Origin: Myxococcota bacterium
GTDB taxonomy: Bacteria; Myxococcota; B64-G9
DNA length: 64,000 bases
Assembly (NCBI GenBank): GCA_022710975.1
Contig: JAKLGA010000018.1
Coordinates: 62,001-126,000, forward strand
Direction of reading: 5' to 3'
Shown: positions 9,091 through 17,318 of the stretch, in pieces
How the letters are laid out: every line of letters begins with the position of its first letter
How positions within the stretch are numbered: the stretch's first letter is position 1
Notes under the pieces: generated by a model
Told to the model about the DNA's origin: nothing
Databases searched by the model: none
Seen by the model: only the letters and a program-made list of their open reading frames with translations
Made by a program: the position numbers and the translations under genes

Positions 9091-9107
9091 CCCCCGCGAG
9101 CTGGGGG
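9091..9107 (+). terminator. GC-rich hairpin after the lipoprotein stop
   Basis: CCCCC-gcgagct-GGGGG directly follows the TGA at 9089. There is no U tract, so it would be a weak intrinsic terminator at best. The large inverted repeat just downstream (9131-9275) may do the real work. Confidence 0.3.
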
Positions 9108-9130
9108 CCACCCCACCACAGGTGCGGGCG

Positions 9131-9275
9131 TTTGCTGATCCCGCGTGTGTGGATCACTCAGGGCAGTTCATGGAGGGTGAAGAACAGGAGGGAGAGCGGC
9201 AGCCTGGCTCTTGCCCTTCCCCAACTCCCAGATGAATGCCCGGAGTGATTCGCACACGGAAGGTCTGCCAACGCC
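9131..9275. repeat. Inverted repeat pair (copies A and B of a 21-bp-core repeat) between convergent genes
   Basis: Copy A runs forward (core 9145-9165, GTGTGTGGATCACTCAGGGC followed by A). Copy B runs in reverse (core 9237-9257). The two cores match at 18 of 21 positions when one is reverse-complemented, and similarity continues on both sides (TTCAT/ATGAA, purine-rich arms). Together they make a 145-bp imperfect palindrome lying exactly between the 3' ends of the lipoprotein gene (+) and the Cys-rich gene (-). A third copy (C) is at 10236-10310. The palindrome could act as a two-way terminator or mRNA-stabilising REP/BIME-like element, or be a MITE remnant. Copy number elsewhere in the genome is unknown. 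Confidence 0.6.
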
Positions 9276-9291
9276 ACCCAGTCGGGGCCAG

Positions 9292-10059
9292 CTACTGGCA
9301 CCTGCAATCGCCGCGGGTCCGGTCACCCACGCACGCCTGCGTCTGTCCGGCCGCCGCACAGGCTCCGCTGCATTCCTCTGGGAATCCCATCAGGCTCACT
9401 GCATCAGACGCGCACCTGGACCGGATCGCTGGAGTCAGACAGAAGGTCGCCCCTTCCTTCGAGCAGTTTTCCAGGCACGCCTCGACCCAGGAATACGCCA
9501 GGAGATCGGCGCATGCGTGGGATGCCATGACAAACAGGCACAAGTTCGAGAACCTTGCGGCCTCAGCCCTGGCCGAGCACCTCTCGACTGTGTCGTAGCC
9601 CGGCACCTGGCAGCGGGCCATGTTCTCGCACGCCTTCTGTATCGATGCCTTGCCAGGCCGCTGCATCCGACACACCCGTTCGCATCGCCGCACGGCCCAG
9701 AGCAGACCGACCTCATCCAGGTACCTGCAGGCGCCGCGGGCCTTCTCGGACAGGCAGCGGGATACATCCAGGTTCTTGACGATGCACCCTACGAAGCACT
9801 CCGTGGGAAGCGAGTCATCCACCTGGAAGTCACCGCATGACCCACCCGCAAAGAGATCCAGACAACCTTCTTCCCAGCCAAGGGACTCGACCAGCAGGAT
9901 GCACTCACCATTCCTGCCGGACATCTCGTGCTTGCACTTGGACACGCCCTTCCATTCCTCCTGGGTCGGGGCGGCGCCGTCCTGCAGCAGAGCGGCGCCA
10001 TCGCCGCAGGCGCAGGGCAAGGCCCCGAGAATCCCCAACAAGGCTCCGATGCAGCGCAC
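9292..10059 (-). CDS. Secreted Cys-rich repeat protein in an AT-richer island
   Basis: A 255-aa protein, reverse strand. I chose GTG 10059 because a strong Shine-Dalgarno sequence (gggagga) lies 5-6 nt upstream and the product then begins with a signal peptide (CIGALLGILGALPCACGD, possibly a lipobox). A longer in-frame start at 10275 would add a basic stretch running through repeat copy C. The mature part has about 20 Cys, spaced as roughly 45-60-residue units, each closing with CxxxC (CFVGC, CERVC, CLENC, CSGAC). This suggests four tandem disulfide-bonded modules. No family is recognised. Base composition is visibly lower in GC (about 60% over 9361-9420) than in the neighbours, consistent with transfer. 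It ends at 9292, beside repeat copy B. The opposite-strand frame 9211-9840 lacks a signal peptide and Cys pattern and was not chosen. Confidence 0.65.
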   Translation of the reverse strand: MRCIGALLGILGALPCACGDGAALLQDGAAPTQEEWKGVSKCKHEMSGRNGECILLVESLGWEEGCLDLFAGGSCGDFQVDDSLPTECFVGCIVKNLDVSRCLSEKARGACRYLDEVGLLWAVRRCERVCRMQRPGKASIQKACENMARCQVPGYDTVERCSARAEAARFSNLCLFVMASHACADLLAYSWVEACLENCSKEGATFCLTPAIRSRCASDAVSLMGFPEECSGACAAAGQTQACVGDRTRGDCRCQ

Positions 10060-10421
10060 GGCATCCTCCCTCGCCGAGCATATCATGGCCACTGCCACTC
10101 CAGGTGCCAGCCTCCTGCGCTGTGGTGGCTGGCCTAATGCCGAACACCTTCCTGGCGCCAGCCTCCTCGGGCCTCCAGCCTGCAGGTGGCTGGCACCCGC
10201 GAAAGGGGCTGCAACCCCCCCCCGCCGGGGACAGAGGCGATGGCAGATCCTCCGTGTGTGGATCGCTCCGGGCATTCTTCAGAAAGGTGGAGGACGGGCA
10301 AGGGACGAGCTGGATCGCCCTCCTGCCCTGACCTCCCCTCCTGCCCTCACCCAAAAAGAAACTCCGAAGAGAGCAGGCACGGAAGGTCAGCCAACGCTCG
10401 GCGGGCAGGCCGCCGGCCAGG
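10060..10421. other. 362-bp noncoding gap with repeats between the Cys-rich gene and the dehydratase gene
   Basis: Contains the Shine-Dalgarno sequence of the Cys-rich gene (gggagga, reverse strand, about 10065-10071), two direct copies of GCCAGCCTCCT (10106-10116, 10157-10167), a perfect 10-bp inverted repeat GGTGCCAGCC/GGCTGGCACC (10103-10112, 10188-10197), a run of nine C (10215-10223) flanked by G runs, and repeat copy C (10236-10310). A -10-like TATGCT on the reverse strand lies upstream of the Shine-Dalgarno sequence, without a convincing -35. No gene is seen; base composition is lower in GC than the surroundings. Confidence 0.55.
10236..10310 (+). repeat. Copy C of the 21-bp-core repeat
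   Basis: The core 10254-10274 (GTGTGTGGATCGCTCCGGGC then A) matches copy A (9145-9165) in the same orientation and the reverse complement of copy B (9237-9257). Similarity to B extends over about 70 bp, from GGCGATGGCAGATCC through CGGGCAAG. It lies upstream of the Cys-rich gene, so B and C bracket that gene as inverted repeats about 1 kb apart. Confidence 0.6.
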
Positions 10422-11378
10422 TCACCTGCACCACGGCAGGTGGTCCAGGTCGACGTTGCCGCCCGACAGGATCACCCCCACCCGCTTGCCAAACGCACCC
10501 GGCTCGGCCAGCAGCGCGGCCACGGGCACGGCCGAGGACGGCTCGATCAGGATCTTCAGCCGCTCCCACACCCGCCGCATGGCCCCCACGATGTCCTGCT
10601 CGGACACCGTGCGCATGCCCGCGAGCCGCGCGCGCAGGATGGCGAAGGTGCGCTCGGAGAGCGCCGTGCGCAGCCCGTCGGCCACCGTGATCGGCGGGCG
10701 CGGGGGCTGGAGCACGCCCGTCTCCAGCGAGCGGGCCGCGTCGTCCGCGAGCGCCGGCTCGACCCCGAACACCCTCGTCCCCGGCGCGGCCAGGGCCGCG
10801 GCCAGGCAGGTGCCGCTGGCCAGCCCCCCGCCGCCCACCGGCACCAGCACGGCGTCCAGCGGGCCTGCCTCCTCGCAGAGCTCGAGCGCGGCCGTGCCCT
10901 GGCCGGCGATCACCCGCGCGTCGTCGTAGGGGTGCACCACCTCGGCCCCGGTGCGCTCCACCACCTCCCGCAGCCCCGCCTCCCGGGCCGGGAGCGTGGG
11001 CGCGCAGCCCTGGATGGTCGCGCCGTAGCCGGCCACGGCCGCGCGCTTCACCGGCGGGGCGTTGTCCGGCATGACCACGTAGGCCGGCACCCCGCGCTGC
11101 CGGGCGGCCAGGGCCAGGGCCGCGGCGTGGTTCCCGGAGGAGTGGGTGGCCACCCCGCGCCGGGCCTGCGCGTCCGTGAGGGACCGCACCGCGTTCGTCG
11201 CCCCGCGGAACTTGAAGGCCCCCACGCTCTGGAAGTTCTCGCACTTGAGGAACACCTGGCAGCCGGCCCACCCGTCCAGGGTGCGCGAGGTGAGCACGGG
11301 GGTGCGCCGGACCAGGCCGCGCAGCCGCTCGGCGGCCTGGCGGACGTCCTCGGGTGCCGGCAAGCGGGGTGAGGTCAT
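10422..11378 (-). CDS. PLP-dependent serine/threonine dehydratase (fold type II; serine racemase alternative)
   Basis: A 318-aa enzyme starting at ATG 11378 (MTSPRLPAPEDVRQAAERL); in-frame sequence upstream to 11468 is low-complexity and not family-like. Visible are the PLP-lysine motif SVGAFKFRGA, the substrate loop SSGNHAAALA, the phosphate-cup Gly loop VPVGGGGLASG, and a C-terminal ILSGGNVDL. The length fits the catabolic-type catalytic domain with no ACT regulatory domain. Expected reaction: deamination of L-Thr or L-Ser to a 2-oxoacid and ammonia; serine racemases share all these motifs and cannot be excluded. It is divergent from the transporter gene at 11492. A TAGCTT -10-like element only 7 nt upstream of the ATG hints at a leaderless transcript, but its -35 is poor. 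Confidence 0.88.
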   Translation of the reverse strand: MTSPRLPAPEDVRQAAERLRGLVRRTPVLTSRTLDGWAGCQVFLKCENFQSVGAFKFRGATNAVRSLTDAQARRGVATHSSGNHAAALALAARQRGVPAYVVMPDNAPPVKRAAVAGYGATIQGCAPTLPAREAGLREVVERTGAEVVHPYDDARVIAGQGTAALELCEEAGPLDAVLVPVGGGGLASGTCLAAALAAPGTRVFGVEPALADDAARSLETGVLQPPRPPITVADGLRTALSERTFAILRARLAGMRTVSEQDIVGAMRRVWERLKILIEPSSAVPVAALLAEPGAFGKRVGVILSGGNVDLDHLPWCR

Positions 11379-11402
11379 CCTGGCGAAGCTAGCACGCCAG
11401 GG

Positions 11403-11454
11403 ACCCAAGGGACAGCAGGGGCCCAAGGGACTGCGGGGGGTGGACATTCCCCCC
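11403..11454. repeat. Direct repeat and G6/C6 hairpin in a divergent intergenic region
   Basis: The 113-bp gap between the divergent dehydratase and transporter genes holds two copies of CCCAAGGGAC (about 11404-11413 and 11422-11431) and a GGGGGG-tggacatt-CCCCCC palindrome (11435-11454). These could be operator sites or structured leader sequence; there is no direct evidence for either. Confidence 0.4.
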
Positions 11455-11491
11455 TCCCTGGCGGACACTCGGGACTCGGGAGGTCCACTCC

Positions 11492-14365
11492 TTGGCCAGC
11501 CCGGGGACCGTCCAGCGCCTGCTCGCCTCCGCCCTCCGCCTGCAGCCCGGCGAGGGTCGCAAGACCGCGTTGATGTTCGGCATCCTGATGTGCGCGGTGG
11601 GCTCGTTCATCATCTCGCGCGTGGCCCGCGACAGCCTGTTCCTCAGCCGCTACAGCCTGGACACCCTGCCCTTCCTGTACATCTGGGTCGCGGCCGGGGT
11701 GAGCCTGCAGTCCTACCTCTTCTCCCACGTGGCCGATCGCTTCCGCCGCGACCGCACCCTGCAGGCCACCCTGGTGGGCAGCGCGCTGGTGCTGCTGACC
11801 AGCCGGGGGGTGCTGTACGTCAGCGGCGACTGGTTCTACCCGGTGCTGTACGTGGTGGTGGAGCTCATCGGCAGCCTGCTGGTCATCCAGGTATGGACGC
11901 TGGCCAACGACGTGTTCACCGCGCGCGAGGCCAAGCGCCTGTTCGGGCTGGTGGGCGCCGGCGGGGTGCTGTCCTCGGTCGTGGTGGGCTTCACCATCAA
12001 GGGCGCCTCCCGCTGGATCGCCACCGAGGACATGCTCTACCTGGGCGCCGTGGTGCTACTCGGCGGCCTGGCGCTGGCCTCGCGCCTGTCCCGGGTGTGC
12101 CGCGACGAGCTGCTCTCCGCCGTGGCCGCCCCGCGCCGGGACATGCGCATGCGCATGGCGCTGGGCACGGACTGGCGCCGCATCCTGGGCAGCAAGCACC
12201 TGATCATGGTGGCCGGCCTGGTGGTCATGTTCGCCTTCGTGATGACCGTCTCCGACTACCTGTTCAAGGTGACGGCCAAGGGCAGCCACCTGGCCGAGGC
12301 CGATCTGGCCGCCTTCTTCGGGCTGTTCTACGGCCTGACCGGCATCGGCAGCCTGCTGGTCCAGCTGCTCGTCACCGGCCGGATGCTGGAGCGCTTCGGG
12401 ATCCTGGTGGCGCTGCTGATGCTGCCCGGCGCCCTGCTGGTGGGCAGCGCCGCCTGGCTCATCATCCCTGGCCTGGTGGCCGCCAGCATGCTGAAGGGCG
12501 CCGACACCATGCTGCGCTACACGGTCAACGACGCCACCATGCAGCTGCTGTACCTGCCGGTGCCCGTCTACCAGCGCGGCAAGGCCAAGGCCTTCGTGGA
12601 CGGCATCATCCGCCCGGTGTCCATCGGCCTGGCCGGCGTGGGCCTGGCCTGGGTGATCCCGGCCATGACCCCGGGCTCGCTCGGCTGGCTGCTCGTGGCC
12701 TGCCTGGTCACCTGGATGGCGCTGGCCTTCGGCGCGCGCCAGGAGTACCTGAGCTCCCTGGTGACCTCGTTGCGCAAGCACCGCCTGGACCTCGACGAGG
12801 ACATCAACCCGGTGCAGGACCAGACCGCCACCCAGGTGCTGCGCCGGGCGCTGGACGACGAGGACGAGGAGAGCGTGCTGCACGCGCTCGACATCCTGCC
12901 CCACACCCGGCGCCGGGACTGGTCCGAGGATCTCATGCGGCTGCTCAAGCACCCCGCGGTGGCGGTGCGCGCCCGGGCCCTCAGGCTGCTCGGGGAGATG
13001 GGCAGCCTGCAGCACGGCCCGCTGGTGGCGGCCTGCCTGCGCGAGGAGGACCCGCGCGTGCTGGCCGCCGCCATCGAGGCCTACTGCGCCATCGGCCGCG
13101 AGCGGGCCGTGCGCGCCATCGCGCAGTTCCTGGAGCACCCCGAGCTGGAGGTCCGCGCGGCCAGCGTGATCGGGCTGGTGCGCTACGGGGGCCTGGACGG
13201 CGTCATGAGCGCGGCGGAGCGGCTGAAGCGCTTCCTGGACAGCCCGCAGGCCGAGGAGCGCTCGCTGGGCGCGCGCATCCTGGGCGACATCCAGGTGAAG
13301 AACTTCTACCTGCCGCTGCTGCCGCTGATGACCGACGCCGATCCCCGGGTGCGCCTCTCCGCCATCCGCGCGGCCGGGGTGCTCAAGGCCCCCGAGCTCA
13401 TCCCCGCCCTGGTGTACCGCCTCGAGCAGCGCGACACCCGCTCCGCAGCGGCCGACGCGCTGGTGGCCATCGGAGAGCCCGCGCTCAGGGTGCTCGCGCG
13501 CGTGCTGGCGAACCCCAGGGAGGTCCCGGGCACGCGCCTGGCCATCCCTTCCATCCTGGGGCGCATCGGCGAGCAGGCCGGCCAGGACGGCCTGGTGGCG
13601 GTGCTCGAGGACCCGGACGAGGCCCTACGCACCCGGGTCCACGACGCCCTCCACCGTTTCAGGCTGCGCCGCCCCCACCTGCGACTGGAGCCCGGGCGGG
13701 TGCGCGCCGCGCTGCGGGCGGAGATCGCGCTGCTCTACCACCTCGCGGCCCTGGCGGCCGACCTGGATCTGACCCAGGATCCGCTGCGCTCCAGCGTCGG
13801 GCCGGAGGCGCCCCTGCTGGAGGACGCGCTGGTGCACCGCCGGCAGCGCGCGCTCCGGCGCATGTTCCGCCTGCTGACCTGCCTGTACCCGGTGCGGGCC
13901 GTGGACGCGGCCTACGCCAACCTGAGCGCGGCCTCCCGCCGCACCCGGGCGCACGCCCTGGAGCTCCTGGACAACCTGCTGGAGCCCGAGCACAAGCGCC
14001 TGGTGCTGCCCCTGCTCGACGAGGCGCAGGCCGGCCGCCGGCGGGAGAACGGCGTGGAGCTCTTCCAGCTGAAGCCGCGCACGGCGGGCGAACGCCTGCA
14101 GGAGCTCCTGGCGCAGGGCGACGCCTGGCTGCGGGTGTGCGCGGCCGCCGAGGTGGGCCGGCGCCTTTCGCGCGAGCTGACCGCGGACGTGCAGGCCCTG
14201 TCCAGCGCCCCGGCCGCCCTGGTGCGCGAGACGTCGCTGGCGACGCTGTGCCAGCTCCTGTCGCCCGAGGCGCTGCGCCCGGCCGCGGCGCGGCTGCTCG
14301 CCGACCCGGTCCCGCGGGTGCGGGACTTCGCGGCCTTCATCACCCGCTCCGCGGGAGCCGTCTGA
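11492..14365 (+). CDS. Nucleotide-transporter-like (NTT/MFS) protein with C-terminal HEAT repeats, copy 1
   Basis: A 957-aa protein from TTG 11492 with a gggaggt Shine-Dalgarno sequence. Residues about 25-425 hold some 12 hydrophobic helices and the block ANDVFTAREAKRLFGLVGAG, which resembles the ADP/ATP translocase (NTT, Tlc/Npt) family rather than ordinary MFS sugar carriers. Residues about 440-950 are Leu/Ala/Arg-rich helical repeats (HPAVAVRARALRLLGEMG, ADPRVRLSAIRAAGVLKAPE) typical of HEAT/PBS-lyase repeats, presumably cytoplasmic. In free-living bacteria such fusions are not ATP parasites as in Rickettsia or Chlamydia; the substrate is unknown. It is followed 16 nt later by a paralogue of the same architecture. 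Confidence 0.82.
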   Translation: MASPGTVQRLLASALRLQPGEGRKTALMFGILMCAVGSFIISRVARDSLFLSRYSLDTLPFLYIWVAAGVSLQSYLFSHVADRFRRDRTLQATLVGSALVLLTSRGVLYVSGDWFYPVLYVVVELIGSLLVIQVWTLANDVFTAREAKRLFGLVGAGGVLSSVVVGFTIKGASRWIATEDMLYLGAVVLLGGLALASRLSRVCRDELLSAVAAPRRDMRMRMALGTDWRRILGSKHLIMVAGLVVMFAFVMTVSDYLFKVTAKGSHLAEADLAAFFGLFYGLTGIGSLLVQLLVTGRMLERFGILVALLMLPGALLVGSAAWLIIPGLVAASMLKGADTMLRYTVNDATMQLLYLPVPVYQRGKAKAFVDGIIRPVSIGLAGVGLAWVIPAMTPGSLGWLLVACLVTWMALAFGARQEYLSSLVTSLRKHRLDLDEDINPVQDQTATQVLRRALDDEDEESVLHALDILPHTRRRDWSEDLMRLLKHPAVAVRARALRLLGEMGSLQHGPLVAACLREEDPRVLAAAIEAYCAIGRERAVRAIAQFLEHPELEVRAASVIGLVRYGGLDGVMSAAERLKRFLDSPQAEERSLGARILGDIQVKNFYLPLLPLMTDADPRVRLSAIRAAGVLKAPELIPALVYRLEQRDTRSAAADALVAIGEPALRVLARVLANPREVPGTRLAIPSILGRIGEQAGQDGLVAVLEDPDEALRTRVHDALHRFRLRRPHLRLEPGRVRAALRAEIALLYHLAALAADLDLTQDPLRSSVGPEAPLLEDALVHRRQRALRRMFRLLTCLYPVRAVDAAYANLSAASRRTRAHALELLDNLLEPEHKRLVLPLLDEAQAGRRRENGVELFQLKPRTAGERLQELLAQGDAWLRVCAAAEVGRRLSRELTADVQALSSAPAALVRETSLATLCQLLSPEALRPAAARLLADPVPRVRDFAAFITRSAGAV

Positions 14366-14381
14366 AGGGGGGCGGCCCGAG

Positions 14382-17207
14382 GTGCCCGAGAGGATCGCCA
14401 GCCTGTTCGGGATCCAGCGCGGCGAGGGCGGCCGGACCGCGGGCATGTTCCTGTACCTGATGCTGGCCGTGGGGGCCTTCATCACCGGACGGGTGTGCCG
14501 CGACGCCCTGTTCCTCAGCCGCTACGACGTGTCCTACCTGCCCTACATGTACGTGTGGGTGGCGGGGGCCATGTCGCTGCTGTCCTACACCTACTCGCGC
14601 TTCGCCGATCGCCTGCCGCGGGAGAGGCTGGTGCTGGGGGTGACCGGGCTGCTGCTGCTCGGCGTACTGGCCTCGCGCCTGCTCCTGGTGTTGGCCGGTG
14701 ACTGGTTCGCCGCGGTGCTGTACGTGTACGTCGAGGTGATGGGCGGGCTGCTGCTCATCCAGGCCTGGACCTTCGCCAACGACGTGTTCGACACACGCCA
14801 GGCCAAGCGCCTGTTCGGCCTGGTGGGCGCCGGCGGGGTGGTGGCCTCCATCGCGCTCGGCTCGGCCATCGGCACGCTCAGCCAGGCGCTCGGCACCGCG
14901 AATCTGCTGTTCCTGTGCGCCGGTCTGCTGCTCGGCTGCATGGGGACGATCACCTACCTGAGCCGCGCCTGCCGGCGCGAGCTGGCCCTGGCCGCCTCCG
15001 GCCAGTCCCGCCAGGCGATTTCGCTGGCCGGGGACTGGGGTCGGGTGTTCTCCAGCCGCCACCTCAAGGTGATCGCCTGGATCACCGTGCTCTGCTACCT
15101 GGCGGTCACGCTGGTGGACTACCAGTTCAAGATCCTGGCCCGCCTGGGCCACCTCAACCGGGAGGATCAGCTCTCGAGCTTCCTGGGCTGGTTCTACGCG
15201 ATCACCGGCCTGCTCAGCCTGGGGTTGCAGGTCCTGGTCACCGGCCGGCTGCTGCAGCGCTTCGGGGTGATCGCCGGCCTGCTGCTGCTGCCGCTCAGCC
15301 TGCTGGCCGGCAGCTTCGGCCTGCTGCTCGTACCCGGGCTGCTCGCGGCCGCGGCGGTGCGCGGCTCGGACCAGGTGCTGCGCTACACGGTGCACGACGC
15401 CACCCACCAGATCCTCTACCTGCCCGTGCCGGGCCGCCTGCGCGGGCGCGCCAAGGCGTTCATCGACGGCATCCTCAAGCCGCTGGCACAGGGGCTGGGC
15501 GGGCTGCTGATCGCCTGGCTGGGTCCGCTGTTCGGGCACCGCGTGCAGTGGCTGGGCGTGGGCGTGGTGCTGCTGTGCCTCGGCTGGGTGGGCCTGCTGC
15601 TCGGGCTCAAGCGCGAGTACCTGAGCTCGCTGGTCGCGACGCTGCGCCAGCGGCGCATCCACTTCGGGGAGTCCACCTTCGCCATCAGCGACTCCCAGAC
15701 CGTGGCGGCCCTCGAGCAGACCCTGGCCGACGAGGACGAGCACAACGTGCTGCACGCCCTGGAGATGCTGCCCTTCGTGCGCAACCGCGACTGGTCCAGC
15801 GAGCTCGGGCGCCTGCTGCAGCACGGCTCCAGCCAGGTCCGGGTCCAGGCCCTGCGCCAGGTGGGCGCCGACGGCGCCACGGCCCACCTGGGCGGCGCGC
15901 TCAAGCTGCTGGGCGACACCGACGAGGGGGTGCGCGCCGAGGCGGTCCGGGTGGTGTGCGTGGCGATCAAGGATCGCGCCATGGGCGCGGTGGAGCCCTT
16001 GCTGCTGGACGACTCGGTCCAGGTGCGCGCCAGCGCCGTGGTGGGGCTGATGCGCTACGGTGGCCTGGACGGCATCGTGCTGGCCGCCGAGACGCTGAAG
16101 GCGCTGCTGGGCTCCGCGGAGCCCAGCCACCGCCAGGCAGGCGCCTGGGCCGTGGGCAAGGTGGAGGTGCGCTCCTTCTTCCGCAGCCTCATGCCGCTCC
16201 TGGCGGACCCCGTCCTGGACGTGCGCCTGGAGGCGGTCCGGGCGGCCGGGCTGCTCAGGAGCCCGGAGCTCGTGCTGCCGCTGATCCACCGGCTCGAGGA
16301 TCCCAAGACCCGCCGGGCCGCCACCCTGGCGCTGGCCGCCCACGGCCCCGGGCTGACCCCCACGCTCCGCACCCTGCTGACCAACCCGCGCGAGTCCGTC
16401 GAGCTCCGCCGGGCGGTGCCGCAGGTGCTGGCGCGGGTCGGCGACCAGCTCGCCATGGACGTGCTGGCCGGCAGCCTGGACGCCGAGGACGACTGCCTGC
16501 GCGCGAGGCTCCTGGAGGCCATGGTTCACCTGCACCAGCGCGAGCCCCGCCTGCGCCGCGATCTGGCCATGCTCCGGCGGGCGCTGCACCGGGAGCTGAA
16601 GCTGGCCTACCAGCTGCTGACCACCGCGGCCGAGCTGGAGGAGCTCCAGGCCCCGCTGCTCCAGGAGGGCCTGGAGCGGCGCCAGTCCGAGTGCATCGAA
16701 CGCATCTTCAAGCTGCTGCGGCTGCTGCACCCGGGCCGCTCCCTGGAGGCCGTGCACCGCAACCTGGCCAACCCGGTGACCAGCGTGCGCGCCAACGCCC
16801 TGGAGGTGCTGGAGGCCACGGCCGAGCCCGAGACGCGTCGCTGCCTGCTGCCGCTGCTCGAGGCCCGCGACCGCCGCGCGCTGCGCGGGCTGGGCGACCA
16901 GCTCTTCCCCATCCTGCACCGCAGCCCGCTCGGCTGGCTGCAGGAGCTGCTGGCCGGCCAGGACGCCTGGCTGATGGCCTGCACCCTGGACGTGGCGCGC
17001 CGGCGGCGGGAGACCGCCCTGGAGCCGATGGCCCGCGCGCTCCTCAGGCACTCCTCGCCGCTGGTGCGGGAGTCGGCCGCCTTCTGCCTCGAGCGCCTCC
17101 AGCCGGCGGAGGGCACCGCCCGGGCGCTCGCGTCCCTGTGCGACGATCCGCACCCACGGGTGCAGCTGGCGGTGCGCTTCCTGTGCGCCCTGCCCGCGGC
17201 TGAATGA
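14382..17207 (+). CDS. Nucleotide-transporter-like (NTT/MFS) protein with C-terminal HEAT repeats, copy 2
   Basis: A 941-aa paralogue of the preceding gene, from GTG 14382. The match runs along the whole length: RYDVSYLPYMYVWVAGAMSL here against RYSLDTLPFLYIWVAAGVSL in copy 1, and ANDVFDTRQAKRLFGLVGAG against the equivalent block. The HEAT part likewise keeps VIGLVRYGGLDGV/VVGLMRYGGLDGI. Divergence is substantial, so the duplication is old. The tandem arrangement suggests the proteins may form a heteromer or have split substrates. Both keep long open HEAT regions with no frameshift, so both are probably functional. Confidence 0.82.
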   Translation: MPERIASLFGIQRGEGGRTAGMFLYLMLAVGAFITGRVCRDALFLSRYDVSYLPYMYVWVAGAMSLLSYTYSRFADRLPRERLVLGVTGLLLLGVLASRLLLVLAGDWFAAVLYVYVEVMGGLLLIQAWTFANDVFDTRQAKRLFGLVGAGGVVASIALGSAIGTLSQALGTANLLFLCAGLLLGCMGTITYLSRACRRELALAASGQSRQAISLAGDWGRVFSSRHLKVIAWITVLCYLAVTLVDYQFKILARLGHLNREDQLSSFLGWFYAITGLLSLGLQVLVTGRLLQRFGVIAGLLLLPLSLLAGSFGLLLVPGLLAAAAVRGSDQVLRYTVHDATHQILYLPVPGRLRGRAKAFIDGILKPLAQGLGGLLIAWLGPLFGHRVQWLGVGVVLLCLGWVGLLLGLKREYLSSLVATLRQRRIHFGESTFAISDSQTVAALEQTLADEDEHNVLHALEMLPFVRNRDWSSELGRLLQHGSSQVRVQALRQVGADGATAHLGGALKLLGDTDEGVRAEAVRVVCVAIKDRAMGAVEPLLLDDSVQVRASAVVGLMRYGGLDGIVLAAETLKALLGSAEPSHRQAGAWAVGKVEVRSFFRSLMPLLADPVLDVRLEAVRAAGLLRSPELVLPLIHRLEDPKTRRAATLALAAHGPGLTPTLRTLLTNPRESVELRRAVPQVLARVGDQLAMDVLAGSLDAEDDCLRARLLEAMVHLHQREPRLRRDLAMLRRALHRELKLAYQLLTTAAELEELQAPLLQEGLERRQSECIERIFKLLRLLHPGRSLEAVHRNLANPVTSVRANALEVLEATAEPETRRCLLPLLEARDRRALRGLGDQLFPILHRSPLGWLQELLAGQDAWLMACTLDVARRRRETALEPMARALLRHSSPLVRESAAFCLERLQPAEGTARALASLCDDPHPRVQLAVRFLCALPAAE

Positions 17208-17248
17208 GGCCCCGCCCCGGCGCGTCGATCCTGGAGGCGCGGGTCGGC

Positions 17249-17277
17249 TTGGCACCCCGCGCGCGGCTGTGATAGCG
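17249..17277 (+). promoter_or_regulatory. Sigma70-like promoter for the DUF1571-type gene
   Basis: TTGGCA (17249-17254), 17-nt spacer, ATAGCG (17272-17277), preceded by TGTG like an extended -10. It lies in the 111-bp gap before the gene, leaving a leader of about 35 nt with a ggagg Shine-Dalgarno sequence at 17305-17309. Confidence 0.45.
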
Positions 17278-17318
17278 TCCTGACCCAGATCCCAACCGCC
17301 ACGCGGAGGTCCCGAGTG

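Noticed and set aside
9211-9840. 209-aa forward frame in the AT-richer island
   Set aside because: It competes with the reverse-strand gene, which has a Shine-Dalgarno sequence, signal peptide and regular Cys pattern; the forward frame starts inside repeat copy B.
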